In this document: positions 21,677-32,893 of the stretch, piece after piece
Layout of the letters: every line of letters starts with the position of its first letter
Position numbering within the stretch: the stretch's first letter is position 1
Source of the DNA: Microcyclospora pomicola
Lineage: Eukaryota; Ascomycota; Dothideomycetes; Capnodiales
DNA length: 64,000 nt
Assembly (NCBI GenBank): GCA_002786065.1
Contig: NHNY01000014.1
Span: forward strand, 124,001-188,000
Direction: 5' to 3'
Position numbers and translations under genes: made by a program
The notes under the pieces: generated by a model
Seen by the model: the letters and a program-made list of their open reading frames with translations, nothing else
What the model was told of the DNA's origin: nothing
Databases searched by the model: none

Positions 21677-23264
21677 TCACATGATGGCGACATCGCGGTG
21701 AAAGACACACATCATGCCATCGTCGCCGACGCTGATCATCCACAGGCCATCGGGGCTGAACGCGATCGCTGACGTGCCGAACTTCCGGTTCACCAACTTG
21801 GTCGGCACGGTGATGGTGTGGTGGGGTTTCAGCGGCGTGAAGGGGTCGTCCAAGCTGTATTTGCGCTCGGGCGGCGCGGAGATCGAGGTTGACGAGCGGT
21901 CGGCTGGGACACGTACGATGTCTGGTTAGTCATTCCATGAAGAGGAGGAGGGTATGGTGGCTTACCTGTGCTGCTTCTTCCGCCGTCGCTGTGCGAGTTG
22001 TGCTGGCCTCGTCGCAAGTCCTCCAGCCGGTTCAGGTTCTCCGTGTTGATGCTGGCTTTGCCTTTGCCCTTTCGAGGTTTGGTCTTGCTGTTGCTGTGTG
22101 CTGGACCTTCGCTGGGGTCGTAGCCTTCCTCGAGTCGCTGTAGGTCCCAGAAGAGATATTTGGCTTGTTGCGTGCCCATCACCAGGATCACGCGCTGATC
22201 GGGCTGGTGGAACAGACCGAAGCGCGAATAGAAGCGGTCGGTGGAGGGCGTTTCGAAGCTTAGTAGCCGCTGGAAGCCACGTGAACGATTGGAGTGAGGG
22301 AACGCGCTGCGGGTATAGAGGTTCTCGCCCGGCATGGGAGGATCATGTACATCCTCATCCTCGCCGTAGAACCCGTCGATCTTCCACAGGATGATCTCAT
22401 TCTCTTTCACTTTCGGATCGCAGGCGGCACGTGATAGGATGAGATCGCCGTAGAAGACGACATTGTCGATGTAGTTATGGTGGACTTCTGTGGAGTAGAA
22501 GTGTGGGTGGTATACTACTACTGGCTTGTCATGTCCACGCACGGGCTGTTCTGGGGAAAGATCTTGGGGAGGTACAGCCCACAGACATAGCGCTGTGTCC
22601 AGTCCACCAGAGAGTAGCCATCGACCATTCGCATGAAAGCCGATAGCTAGGACGGGCTGCTTGTGCCCTTCTCCCGCAAAGGTCGTCACGCATGGCTGCT
22701 TCTCGTGGGAGGGCGCCAGATTCCAGAGGCGAATCGTGTAGTCTTCGGACGCAGATGCCAGCAACCTTTCGGAGAGAGGTGAGATAGCCAGGTCGTTCAC
22801 GCCTTTACCATGACCGACCAAAGTCTTGACCTGCTTCCCTGTGACAACGTCGAAAATAAGGACCTGTTTAGGGAACGCACCCGCGACGCAAAGTTGAGGA
22901 TGCCCTGTTACGACGTCCCTGGTCCAGACCAGACTGTTCAGATTGGCGCTCGACGGCTTATCATTTTCATCCTTGTGATTAGCCGGGTCGCCTTGTCCGA
23001 AGTCATGCCACCATCGTAGAATCTCATATGGCGGTGTCGCTCCTTCCTTGATGCGAGCGACAAAGCAATGTCCGGTTCCTGTAGCAGCAAAGATGCGCTC
23101 GTCATCACCGGTAGCAAACGGGTAGAATTTGACGTCGTAAAGCCTGTCATCTGGATTGAATCAGAACACTCTGCGGACCTCGAGTACAGCTTCACTCACT
23201 TACTTTGCTTTATGTTGGTGGAACAAGTGAGCTGAGGGAACACATGTGATGCGGATCTGGCCAT
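21677..23264 (-). CDS. EED: Polycomb PRC2 WD40 subunit EED
   Basis: WD-repeat subunit of Polycomb repressive complex 2, which with the Kmt6/E(z) methyltransferase and Suz12 places H3K27me3; EED reads that mark. Three exons (23204-23264, 21966-23150, 21677-21903) with introns of 53 and 62 bp give 490 residues in continuous frame. WD blocks include LYDVKFYPFATGDDERIF, LVGHGKGVNDLAISPLSERL, ASASEDYTIRLWNLAP and LSGGLDTALCLWAVP. The EED-specific part is clear: NYIDNVVFYGDLILSRAA, IILWKIDGF, and SAFPHSNRSRGFQRLLSF with DRFYSRFGLFHQP. A charged, Ser/Lys-rich insert near residues 380-420 interrupts the last blades before KFGTSAIAFSPDGLWMISVG. The first exon encodes only 20 residues and is easy to miss. 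Confidence 0.92.
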
Positions 23265-24240
23265 GACTTATGGAGCGAGGCATTCATTGCCCACTCGAAG
23301 TATGCGGCGCGCCGAGCGATCATACGGCTGTCAGTGCGCAGGCATTGCGTGATGACACACCATGACCGTGATGTACATCTTTCCACACGATTGAATATAT
23401 TGGAAGTCAAGCTTATGGTAAGAAGTTCCATTGACACCGACCCGCTTGCGCGCGAACATGCATTCCTCACTATAAAGCTACCTTTTGCTAGCTCGGCCAT
23501 ATTGTGTTACTGACCACAATACAGACTATGAGACAAGCTCAGGATCATGTGGACTGTACATTCATGTGGCCTACATACCTAAGGACCTGTGGGTATAGCT
23601 GTAAAACTATAGACGTCCGATCGGGCACTTCCACCTTTGGAGTTATATGCCCAATGTACAAGGTGGATCACAAGTTACAAAACCTCGAGCTTCGATCCTA
23701 CAGAAACTTATTGTTCTCCAGACTACCATCGCACAAGGGCGAACAGATACAACCCTTCTTGCTAGGTAGCATCTTCTGATTAACAGCCAACCAACGATCG
23801 TATCATGGCCCCGGCCGGAAACTCCAGCCATCAACTCGAAAGCGCTGGATTTGCCAAAGCAGACAGACCTTGAGAAGTCTGAAAGAACACCTCACGCTTT
23901 CGAATGCGGCGTCCTCTTCAGGAAAGGGCTCAACGTGTTTTGCGAAGTGGAGTTGCTTCACTGTGAACTTAGGGAGTCTGAGATCCAATGTATCAAAAGA
24001 CTCTGCTCCGTCGATACCATCAAACCTTCGTGCTTTGCAATGATTCACTCTGCAGCATTAGAACTGCTGTAAGCTACAGTAGCAGTATCAAATCTCGAAG
24101 TCTTTTCGTGCGACGCCGTGTCGGGAGGTTGTGATATGTGCCTTGTAGAGGAGGCACTGCAACGCAAGAGTACTTTATTAAGGACGAGGACCAAGATCAT
24201 TACCCTGAGCCTGAATGTGACGCGAAGGTAAGGTATCAGT
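23265..24240. other. Intergenic, EED promoter side, no gene seen
   Basis: About 1 kb upstream of EED. Two opposite frames near 23803-24072 overlap each other and show no domain. I find no supported gene. Confidence 0.45.
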
Positions 24241-24243
24241 GGG

Positions 24244-24280
24244 ATCACAGGCGACGCCGGACGAACGTCGCCTGTGTGAT
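24244..24280. repeat. Inverted repeat / hairpin 1
   Basis: ATCACAGGCGAC and GTCGCCTGTGTGAT form arms of 12-14 bases with a two-base bulge around a loop of about 11 bases. It lies in the noncoding stretch between EED and the PAS gene. It could be a regulatory hairpin, a transcription terminator element or a remnant of a small inverted-repeat element. Confidence 0.5.
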
Positions 24281-24310
24281 TCCGGCTTGATCTCGTATAT
24301 TGATCTTCAA

Positions 24311-24361
24311 GATCCTTCAGAGACGTGAGGGCCGCGTTGCACTGATGTTGTCTGAAGGATC
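24311..24361. repeat. Inverted repeat / hairpin 2
   Basis: GATCCTTCAGA at 24311-24321 is matched exactly by TCTGAAGGATC at 24351-24361, an 11-bp perfect inverted repeat with a 29-bp spacer. It lies about 30 bp from hairpin 1. A third, 7-bp palindrome (GCTAGCT-AG-AGCTAGC) lies a little further right, near 24430-24446. Confidence 0.5.
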
Positions 24362-24446
24362 CTTTTAACGCACATAGTGCTATCACGTCGCATACAGGAC
24401 GGATCTATCATATGTCAGTCTTTTCAATCGGGCTAGCTAGAGCTAG

Positions 24447-25221
24447 CAATACGATAAATCCTCGTATCACATAGCCCTGTTCTGAAATAGCCTGACGACA
24501 GACTTGCCGAGTTTGAGTGGATTTTTGACAAGAAACAGGCCGACGCCCTCATGGATCCCTGCCGGCGCCTCTCCTTTCCTCGCCCCACCAGCAACTTCTC
24601 TTCCCCAGCCGGTGTATAGGTATAATTCTTGTTGTGCGACTGCCGGTGTTGTAACAGAGTCAGGAATCCCTTTTTCCGGCAAAGAGCCGCTGACGTCTGA
24701 CCTGAACCCTTGATCCGAGATCCACCTTAGGCTTCACACCACCAGACTACTACTCATGAATGTTTCGATGCTTTCGCACACAGCCGACCTCGCACACCAC
24801 TACCACCGCCTCCAATCGCCCAGCATTCCTCTCTGAACCGGTAGGCGCATCACGGGATCTTTCACCACGGCTTCATCAAGGACAGTCACCACACCTTTGT
24901 CCCTGCCACAGTCGCCGCCGTCGCCGCGACAGGACCGTAGCAGACCTGTTCGCCTACATACGGAAACCTCACGCCCCACATCCAACCTGATCGACCTGTC
25001 TGGCGACACGAGCAAGCCTTCAACCACTCAAGGGGACGACGATAGCGGGGTTGGGCTTTTAGGCCTGGTCATATTGTCTCGCTATCGCACAAGAAGAGGG
25101 ACACTACACGGAACACGCATGGAAGACGGCCGCAGACGACATTCATGACATATATACCCTACATCCAGAGACATCACGACGCAGATCTTATCGCTGCTGT
25201 AGCGGCCGTACATGATCCGTC
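24447..25221. other. Promoter and leader of the PAS gene
   Basis: About 0.8 kb upstream of the PAS-domain gene. The part from about 24730 is C/A-rich with many CAC and CCAC runs, as in many fungal 5' leaders. No independent gene is supported. Confidence 0.4.
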
Positions 25222-26942
25222 ATGGACACAACATTCATCTCCATTCATGGTATTCAATGCTGCTCCTACCAACCTGGTAGACCACATCTGACATATCACA
25301 GATCTCACCCCCGAGGCAAGGATACTCTACTCATCGGACTCCGTCATCGATATTCTACAGTACACTCCCGACGAGATTGTCAACCACTCAGCATGGGACT
25401 TCTTCGATATGAACGATTTACCATACGCGCAGCAGTTCCATCGAAAGCGGATATCGACCGACAAGGCAGCTGTGCTTGCATATTGTCGTGTCCGTAGCAA
25501 GAATGGCGACTGGGTGGGTTGTGAGGTGTGTTTCTCGGTGGCTTATGATGTGATGATTGTCTGCACAAGCATCTATCGGCGAGGCGCACCGAGCATCAGT
25601 AAGTTCTCCATCCAATATCCACCTAACCCCATTTGCTGACGATATCCAAGGGCGCGCACAAGAGGCGCCCATTATACGGCGCATCTTCAACTCCTCACCA
25701 AAAGACCCGAGGTATAATATGTTGTCGCATCTGTCCTCAAAATTCACAACGCCCTTGGACCACGAAGACCATGAGCCACGAGCCGCACTCTTCTTGAATC
25801 GATTCACCAGAACACTGAGCATCATGTATGCGACTGCCGGAGTGGAGGATGTCATCGGAATTCCAGCCCATGTAATGCGTGGGCGAAGCTTTTACTATTG
25901 CATCGCCGAAAACTGCCTGTCAGATGCCGTGAAATGCTTGGAAAATGCTAAAAGTAATGATTCGATTGCCTATCTACGCTTCTGGTTCCGAGACCCTCAG
26001 ATCGACGACCCCGCGACACCAGACGACGAAAGCGACGAGGAAATGACGACCGAGATGAGTGAAGATGTCGATGATGGTGGTGGGGTCGATCTTCCAAACG
26101 CTTTCGGCACTTCACCCGAAAGCGCCAGTACAGTGCAGTCCTCTACAGACATGGACATGGACGTAGATGGAGGAGATGGAGGAGATGGACCGAACTCGAG
26201 GACTTCGTCAGGCGACAGCACTAACGCACAGGACACGCATGAAGCCATCTTTGGCTCATCGCGGCCAGCACACTCCTCAACATCCTCACTGAACCATTCA
26301 CCACAACAGGATCGGGCGCACTTAGCACATGATCCCATTGAGCTGGAGGCGGTGGTGTCATGTACTTCTGACGGGCTGGTTGTCATGCTGAGAAAGGCGC
26401 GTCCGATAATTCCTCATCCTGCTCACCGACCCTCACGACCCGTGCACGAGAATGGCGTATTTGCCGCTCCTTGGGCGATTGAACCGATGTTGCCGCCGAT
26501 CGACACCCGGGCTGGCGCAGGATATGGCACCACCTTTGCGCCCTCGCTCGGACCTCACGGTGCTAAAGGCCATGCTCCTCCTATCAAGGCACCTGGCTAC
26601 GTCTCGCACGACTTTATGCAAGCCATTCGTGAACAGGCTGTCTTTGCATGGGCGCTTACTGGTATCAATGGATCCCTAGCAGAGTTTGGTCAGGGTAAGC
26701 CCCTTGGCGAATCACTTCCTCGGGATGGACTTCCTATCTGGGCCTCGGATCCAAAGGGTATGAGCGAGAAGGGTGGCCTGTTCGACGGGATGACCAAGTC
26801 TCCGCAAGACTCCCGAGCAGGTACGCACCTTTTTGGCGACCCAGGCCTGGATCGTGGCAGCACTTCCACTCGCAGCTTGAGCAACAGCCACAGTAATAGC
26901 AATCCACATAGTGGTGGCGGGACTCCTTTTCCCGGGAGATGA
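25222..26942 (+). CDS. PAS-domain protein, signalling or transcription-associated
   Basis: A 538-residue protein from three exons (25222-25249, 25302-25598, 25651-26942) with two 52-bp introns, joined in phase 1 each time. The first exon is only 28 bp (MDTTFISIH). A PAS fold follows directly: LTPEARILYSSDSVIDILQY, TPDEIVNHSAWDFFDMNDLP, then VRSKNGDWVGCEVCFSVAYD and VMIVCTSIYRRG. A second PAS-like segment lies near residues 155-220 (LSIMYATAGVEDVIGIPAHV, then GRSFYYCIAENC). The remainder is acidic and Ser/Gly-rich, with no GATA finger, kinase or LOV cysteine motif (NCRFLQ) visible, so it is not WC-1. Orthologues seem widespread in ascomycetes. The ligand, partner and output are unknown. Confidence 0.8.
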
Positions 26943-27791
26943 ATTGATGTGCCATACGACCTTGCAATCGCCAGATCGCATGTTGCTTTCACTACCTTGG
27001 TTGCCCAGATATTACTATACAGCTACGATTGAAGACCACGACTACGACATATTCCTTGCTTATGGGAGCGAGCACGTCTAGCGTACACGGATTGATTCTG
27101 GGGGCGTGGGTATTACGTACATTATTTTCACTGGCGAGCGATGACCCACAAACGGCATCATGTAAGGAGTTTCAGAGGCGTTGGCAGTACTACACTCACT
27201 ACCCTGGAGCAGCGACGTACACGACGAGTAATGAATTGGGAAGGACCGGGCATTGACAACGAATGGGGCGCTGCGGCTGCACACAATATGGACGCGGTCG
27301 CATAGGCGTTATGGAGTGTTTGATGTGAGGCTTTGCTGAGCCTTGCAGGTTGCTTTGCAATTGAGCGTTTGTTCGGAGTGGCAATGATACCTCCTGTTTA
27401 CAGAACCACGTCTTTTACACGATGAAATTCTGACCGACCTTTCTTGCTGTCGATCTCGGCTTATCCTGAACGTGGATCAATAGCCCTATGAAGTAGGAAA
27501 GGCGAACTTATTGCAATGTAGATACGCCTCTGGAGTCTGGTCATTTCACCCCAGCATATATCGAAACGTAAGGTATGTGTGTAGAATACATACAGTGCTT
27601 GTTCGCAGCACGGCATGGATATTTACCCTTCACCCCGCGATGACGACGTCCGTGACTGCCCACGACCCCACCACAAGCACTCGTGAAACACTCTTGTTCC
27701 TCACCACTTCGAACCACTTCAGGTGCATCTCCATCATCATACCCGTCAGACCCAAAAACCACCGACTCCATCGCACGAGAACCAAATCATC
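26943..27791. other. Intergenic, no gene seen
   Basis: About 0.85 kb between the PAS gene and the acyl-CoA-binding protein. The last 150 bp is C/A-rich and is likely the acyl-CoA-binding protein leader. Confidence 0.5.
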
Positions 27792-28530
27792 ATGGCCCCC
27801 GCCGCGAAATCTCCCGCCTTCGAACAGGCCGTCACGGACAGCCGCAAGTTGAAGGCGAAGCCGGCGCAGGACGAGTTGTTGGAGGTGAGTTTTCGTTGCA
27901 AAGATGCGGTTGGAAGATGGGGCGAGCGGTGTTGTTCCATCTATTGCGGTATAAGGAGATGGTGGTGAGGCAGGGTGAGCAACCGAGCTGAGAAAGAGAT
28001 TGTCGGCGTAGCAGCATAACTTCTGCATGGGTATTGCGAATGCCAGGGAAGAACCTCTGGACACGATCGCGCTTGGAAGTCTAGAGCGAGACGAGATCAG
28101 ACTTCCCAGCTCGAGAGGGACAATCGATATGGAGCGTTGGGATGGCTGTATTGTGAGATAACTATATGGGAGAACAAGCTGACACTCTTCCTCGCGCCCC
28201 ACAGCTCTACGCGCTCTTCAAGCAGGGCACCCAGGACCCGCCGTTCGAGGAGAGCCCTGTCCCAGGCATGTTTGCCATCACGGTAAGTGTACAGTTGCCA
28301 TACCATCGTTTCCTCCTCCACTTGGCGAAGATATCCATCTTCCCTCACCCCCTTTGATGCGGGAAGAACTTCTCACTGACCGCTGCTCGTCTTCTCCGCC
28401 CTTGCAGGAAAAAGCCAAGCGCGGCGCGTGGGAGAAAGTCCACAAGGCCGGCACGTCGGCCGAGGAGGCGCAGACCAAGTACGTCGCGTTGGTGGATAAG
28501 TTGAAGGAGAAGTATGGCTTTGACGCCTAG
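27792..28530 (+). CDS. ACB1: Acyl-CoA-binding protein
   Basis: A small cytosolic carrier of long-chain acyl-CoA esters that feeds elongation, sphingolipid and glycerolipid synthesis. Three exons (27792-27884, 28205-28282, 28408-28530) give 97 residues, all junctions in phase 0. Family blocks are FEQAVTDSRKLKAKPAQDEL, then LYALFKQGTQDPPFEESPVP, then EKAKRGAWEKVHKAGTSAEE and KYVALVDKLKEKYGF. The tyrosine of LYALFKQ and the lysine of the AKRGAWE stretch are positions that contact CoA in the family. The first intron, at 320 bp, is far longer than its neighbours, and the second is 125 bp. The usual KAKWDAW reads KAKRGAW here, a variant loop. The protein could serve the acyl-CoA synthetase and elongase reductase encoded about 10 kb away, though that is general metabolism rather than clustering. 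Confidence 0.93.
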
Positions 28531-29644
28531 GTGGATGCGTGATTAGAGAAGGGGGTTTGAGGGGACTTGATGGAGAGTGATATCAGATCCAAGGGGTATA
28601 GCGAGGAGGCGAGGAGATGCAGATACTGTTTCTTCAGTACGGCGTTGAGTCCTCACGTACCCACTTCGAAGATGTCAATTCTCTAATCGCATGCGTAACG
28701 AAGTACGTGTACATGCTCATGGTCAGTACCCGGGGTGGAAGTTGAGGAGTCTCACCACTCTACCCTCTCTTGCCTTGAAGTGTCCACCCGACGGTAGTAG
28801 TGTCGGGTGAGGCAGGTAGCGTGACGGCGGATGTACCCCTGTTTACATCTAGAAGAGATTGGGAGAGCCTGGTAAAATGTGTAGATAATAAGCTGGAGGG
28901 ATGAGGCGCGAGCATATTCGGCTCTCAAGGTATAGAGATCTTGAAGATTGAGAAGCCGTACCTTATGCATACTTTAACAGGAACGAGGACAAGTACGTAC
29001 AATACATACGGTATGTGTATAATCCTCTATCAGGCGCCAGAGCCCCCGGCACGCACTCCGACTGAATGGATACCTAAGTTCTACTCGCCAGCAAGCCCGT
29101 CCAGCGTGTTCTTCCATCAGCCCCTGGCCCATTTCTACGTCTTCTGTAGCGCACGTTGCTTCTGTACTCCGCTGAGATGGATGGAGATGTGGTGCTTGGT
29201 TGGCCTGAAGCCAATACTTGACGAGTGCGCACTTTGTCAAACGAGACTGTGAGATAAGGCTACCGAGCAGGAGAGATGCGTAAGGACCCTGAGCTTGGAC
29301 TTGCAGCGTGGATGGAGTGTTCCTGTATGTCATGAAGCGGCATGTTTAAAGGAGTGCCTGCAGTGATCTCACGACAGGGCCGCAAGCAGTCGTACGCTTC
29401 ATGACGAGACCGCTGAGCCATTTGCGGCTCCGCCTGTCTGTTGCCACCGTTTGGTCACTAGAATGACATGCCAGGAATTCAAGTGAGTAGCAGTTCCAGA
29501 CGACAGTATAGAGAAGAGTAGCGGCTGGATCTGTTGGGTAAACGTCCGCCGAATGTGTAGCAGATGCTTCTTTAATCCTGCGCCTGGTGTCCAGTCATGA
29601 CCGTCGCAGCTTGGCGGCGCAATGTTGAAGCTTGCTTAGGATTC
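28531..29644. other. Convergent intergenic stretch, no gene seen
   Basis: About 1.1 kb between the 3' ends of the acyl-CoA-binding and MOB genes. Only small overlapping frames are present, without domain or splice support. Confidence 0.5.
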
Positions 29645-31119
29645 TCAATCAGCCACGGACTTGGTAGCCTCTGCACCATCAGCAGCAGGCTCTGTGCCAG
29701 ATGAAGTGGTGGGGGGTTCTTTCTCTTCTCCAGTGGTGGGCGCGACGGCTGCAAGCTCTTCAGGGTGATCTTCCGTGACTTCAATCACTGTGACCTCGGC
29801 TTCGTCCTCAGGTTCCTCCACGGCTGGCGAAGGTGCATCTGCTTTTGCTTCGGGGTCCGCTTCGACAGTCTCACCAGCTTCCGTGCCGATCAGCTCCTCT
29901 GTCGTTTCCGACGATGGCTCTATCTCAGGCTGAATCAACTCAGGAGCTCCATGTGTCATGGTCGGCTCTTCCATCGTGTGTTTCTCGTCTTCCTCTGCTT
30001 CCTCTTGGATGACCGTGCTGACCGAGCTCACCCGATCGCTCATGGTGTGACGATGACGTTTCGTCGTCGCGCCCGACGCCAGCACCGAATTCCCTGCTTC
30101 TTCTGGCTGATTCGCCAGATCCGGCGGCAACAACCCCCTTCCAGCATCCGGATCACGCTTCATCACACTCGATGGAGCAGGGAGGTCGTGCTCTTCCTTC
30201 TTGACCTCGGGTTCCAACCCTTCCGCCTCGGACGGGATGGTGTAGTTTTCCGGCTGTATCATCCCATATTCATCACACACCGTTTTGAAGAAGATATACA
30301 ACCCCGTCCGATTCTCCACACGCCAGAACATCTCCCGGTGCTGGAACCACGCGTGGGCGTAGATGCGGTAGACGCGGCGGAAGATGTTGGTGATCTCCTT
30401 CATCTGCTGCTGCAGCACCTTGTCGCTGGTGGCGCCCATCTTGACCGACCCCAGATCGAGGCGGGACGGGAACATCTTGCTGCTGGTGAGCGTGTTGGCG
30501 GCCCAGTCAAGGGTGTGACAGCAGTAATCGATCGCGGAGCAGCTCTTGGGCGGGTCGTGGACCGCGCAGAGATACTGCCACTCGCTGGCGCGCATCTCCG
30601 GGCAGGTGTGCGCGGAGCATGACGGCTGGTCGGCGAAGAGCGCGACGATGATGGCATTGGTCTTCTGGATCAGGAAGCGGCCTAGTTCGTACAGCCAGAT
30701 CTCCTTGCTCGTATTGGCCGGCGGGTTGGCGAGTTCTCTTGCGATCTCGGCGGTGATGGGGGCGAGGAGGTCCGAGTTGGCAGGGTGGGTGTGTGAGTAG
30801 TGTAGCGCTTTGAGATGTTCTGTCAAGGGGAACGCAGATTCAATCTAGCTTCATATCAGCACAAAGTGTCCCCCAACAGCAGGCAGATCATCGCGACACG
30901 CACATCTTGCATATCCACCAGCGGCGGCCCTTCACTCATGACATCTGCCTTGGCTCCCGGTCTGATCCTCCGCGAAGCGCCTGCATCCAAGCCAGCTTTC
31001 CCTAGAAACTGCGTATCCTCGTGTAATGATAGACCGGGCGAGGTCGGTCCCACCTGATCTTCCGCCATGGGCGGCGGAGACGGCAGTCTTGGCGACGATG
31101 CTGGCGAACGCGCAGCCAT
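29645..31119 (-). CDS. MOB-family kinase-activator/phocein-like protein
   Basis: A 471-residue protein from two exons (30904-31119, 29645-30844) and a 59-bp intron, phase 0. Mob proteins bind and activate NDR/LATS kinases or act in STRIPAK. After a Pro/Ser-rich leader the Mob fold runs from LTEHLKALHYSHTHPANSDL through EIWLYELGRFLIQKTNAIIV, MRASEWQYLCAVHDPPKSCS and TNIFRRVYRIYAHAWFQHRE. The zinc site is complete: C-x4-C (CSAHTC) and H-x4-H (HAWFQH). CAVHDPPKSCSAIDYCCHTL is the fungal phocein-like variant, so MOB4/phocein is more likely than Mob1 or Mob2. The last 190 residues form a very acidic Glu/Pro/Thr-rich tail that is probably disordered. Head-to-head with the ZNG1-like gene. Confidence 0.9.
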
Positions 31120-31481
31120 GATGTAGTGACGGTCAAGTTGTGGTGGTTGGCGCGAAGCTGGAGATTGTCATTGATGAGGCTCTTGTCGTGGTTAAGAGGT
31201 ACAGCTCCCTGGTGCGGCTGGTCCCTTCGGTTAAAACAATGCAGGGACAGATGAGGCTAAAAGTAGAAGCGCGCCCTACGTCAATTGGCTGCGAGATGGA
31301 ATATAAGGTCGACATGATTTGCAGGACTGCGGATATACCTTATATACGGTATCAATACTTTGTTCTATTTGATCTAATCATTCAAGCGATCTAAGAAACA
31401 TACATACAATCACGATCTGATGAGACTAGAATCGTTGCAAGTCCTGATTCTGGGAATATCTAAGTGACGGTCTGGGATAAA
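31120..31481. promoter_or_regulatory. Shared divergent promoter, MOB / ZNG1
   Basis: A 362-bp gap between two opposed start codons must carry both promoters. It includes an AT-rich patch with TTATATACGG near 31339. No specific factor site is recognised. Confidence 0.5.
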
Positions 31482-32893
31482 ATGGACAGCGACGACGACG
31501 AGTTGCCGCCAATGTTGGTGACGGCCGACAGTAATCTCGACACAACTCCAACTCCAGAGCCGGCAGATGTCAAAGTCCCGAGAGTGCCCATCACGATCAT
31601 CACTGGTAAGGCCACGCAATCGTTGAGACTCGAATCCTATAAGCTTCGATTATGCTCAGAGCTGATCTGCGAAACCGCATAGGATATCTCGGCGCCGGGA
31701 AGACGACGTTGATGAACTACATCCTGACCGCAAGGCATGGAAAGAAGATTGCGGTGATCTTGAATGGTAGGTCGACTTGGACTCATTGGTCCGCTACATG
31801 CTGGCATTGGGTGGCAAGGCCTTCTACCTCGAGCAGATCCACCATACCTTAGCTGATAGTTCTAACGCGAGTACAAACAGAATTCGGACAGACTTCCGAC
31901 CTGGAGAAATCCCTCACGGTGAACCAAGGCAACACGCAGGCGGAAGAGTGGTTGGATCTGCAGAACGGATGTATCTGCTGCAGCGTCAAAGACTCCGGGG
32001 TGAATGCGATCGAGTCGCTGATGGAGCGTCGCGGGGCGTTTGACTACATCCTGCTGGAGACGACGGGGCTGGCGGATCCGGGCAACATCGCGCCGTTGTT
32101 CTGGGTGGACGAGGGGTTGGGCAGCACGATCTATCTTGATGGGATTGTGACGTTGGTCGATGCGCGGAATCTGGAAAGGGGGTTGGATGAGCCGGTCGGG
32201 GAGGAGGCGGTGGTGGATGAGGGGGAGCATCAGCATCAGCACGAGCATGATGGAGGGAGTGGAAAAGGAAAAGTGCTGTCAATCGCGCACTTGCAAATCT
32301 CACATGCAGATGTCATAGTGATCAACAAGAGTGATCTGGTCACGGCCGACCAGCTGGATGCTGTCAAGGAGCGGGTATCATCCATCAATAGCCTCGCCCG
32401 GATACATACGACAAAATACTCTGCGGTACTAGCGTTGGAGGGTCTGGTGCTGGATCTACATGCGTACGATACCGTGACGGCGGCCAATCTGGACTTTGCG
32501 AGCAGGGGACACTCACATCTGGATCCACGAATGGGGACCGTCAGCGTTTCGCTGCCAGTGCTGAGCGAAGATGGATTGCAGAAGTTGGATGGATGGCTGC
32601 GCTCAGTACTCTGGGACAGTAAGCTCGCGAACAGCGACATGGAGGATCACCAATGGGAGATCCATCGGACCAAGGGGAGGATTGTGTTGGAGAACGGCAC
32701 AGTCAAGATGTTGCAGGGTGTCCGAGAGGTGTTCGAGCTGACGGATGGGGAGGCAGATGCCACTTTGCCCAAACAGACCGAAGCCGGAAGGATTGTGTTT
32801 ATTGGACAAGATGTCGGCGGTGAAGGGATGAGGTCGAGGTTCCAGCGTGACCTTGATGGTGTGGTGGGACCGGACAGCGTCGACATCAGATAG
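31482..32893 (+). CDS. ZNG1: CobW/COG0523 GTPase, ZNG1-like zinc metallochaperone
   Basis: A G3E-family GTPase. Zng1 homologues pass zinc to methionine aminopeptidase 1. Three exons (31482-31605, 31683-31766, 31881-32893) with introns of 77 and 114 bp give 406 residues. Motifs are Walker [16 protein letters not shown] (split from the leader by the first intron), metal-binding GCICC, Walker B-type [14 protein letters not shown], and guanine-specificity NKSD in [11 protein letters not shown] His-rich insert (HQHQHEHD) lies near residue 230, as in many zinc chaperones, and GHSHLD near residue 300 may add metal ligands. The C-terminal CobW_C domain ([20 protein letters not shown]) is complete. 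The leader up to the first intron is acidic; yeast and human Zng1 use an N-terminal CPELVPI-type motif, and only a partial echo (VPITII) is seen. Confidence 0.92.

Noticed and set aside
27630-28202. Minus-strand open frame of 190 codons
   Set aside because: Overlaps the first exon and first intron of the acyl-CoA-binding protein on the opposite strand and has no domain.
29765-30622. Plus-strand open frame of 285 codons
   Set aside because: Antisense shadow of the MOB gene, whose zinc-site residues are all present on the other strand.
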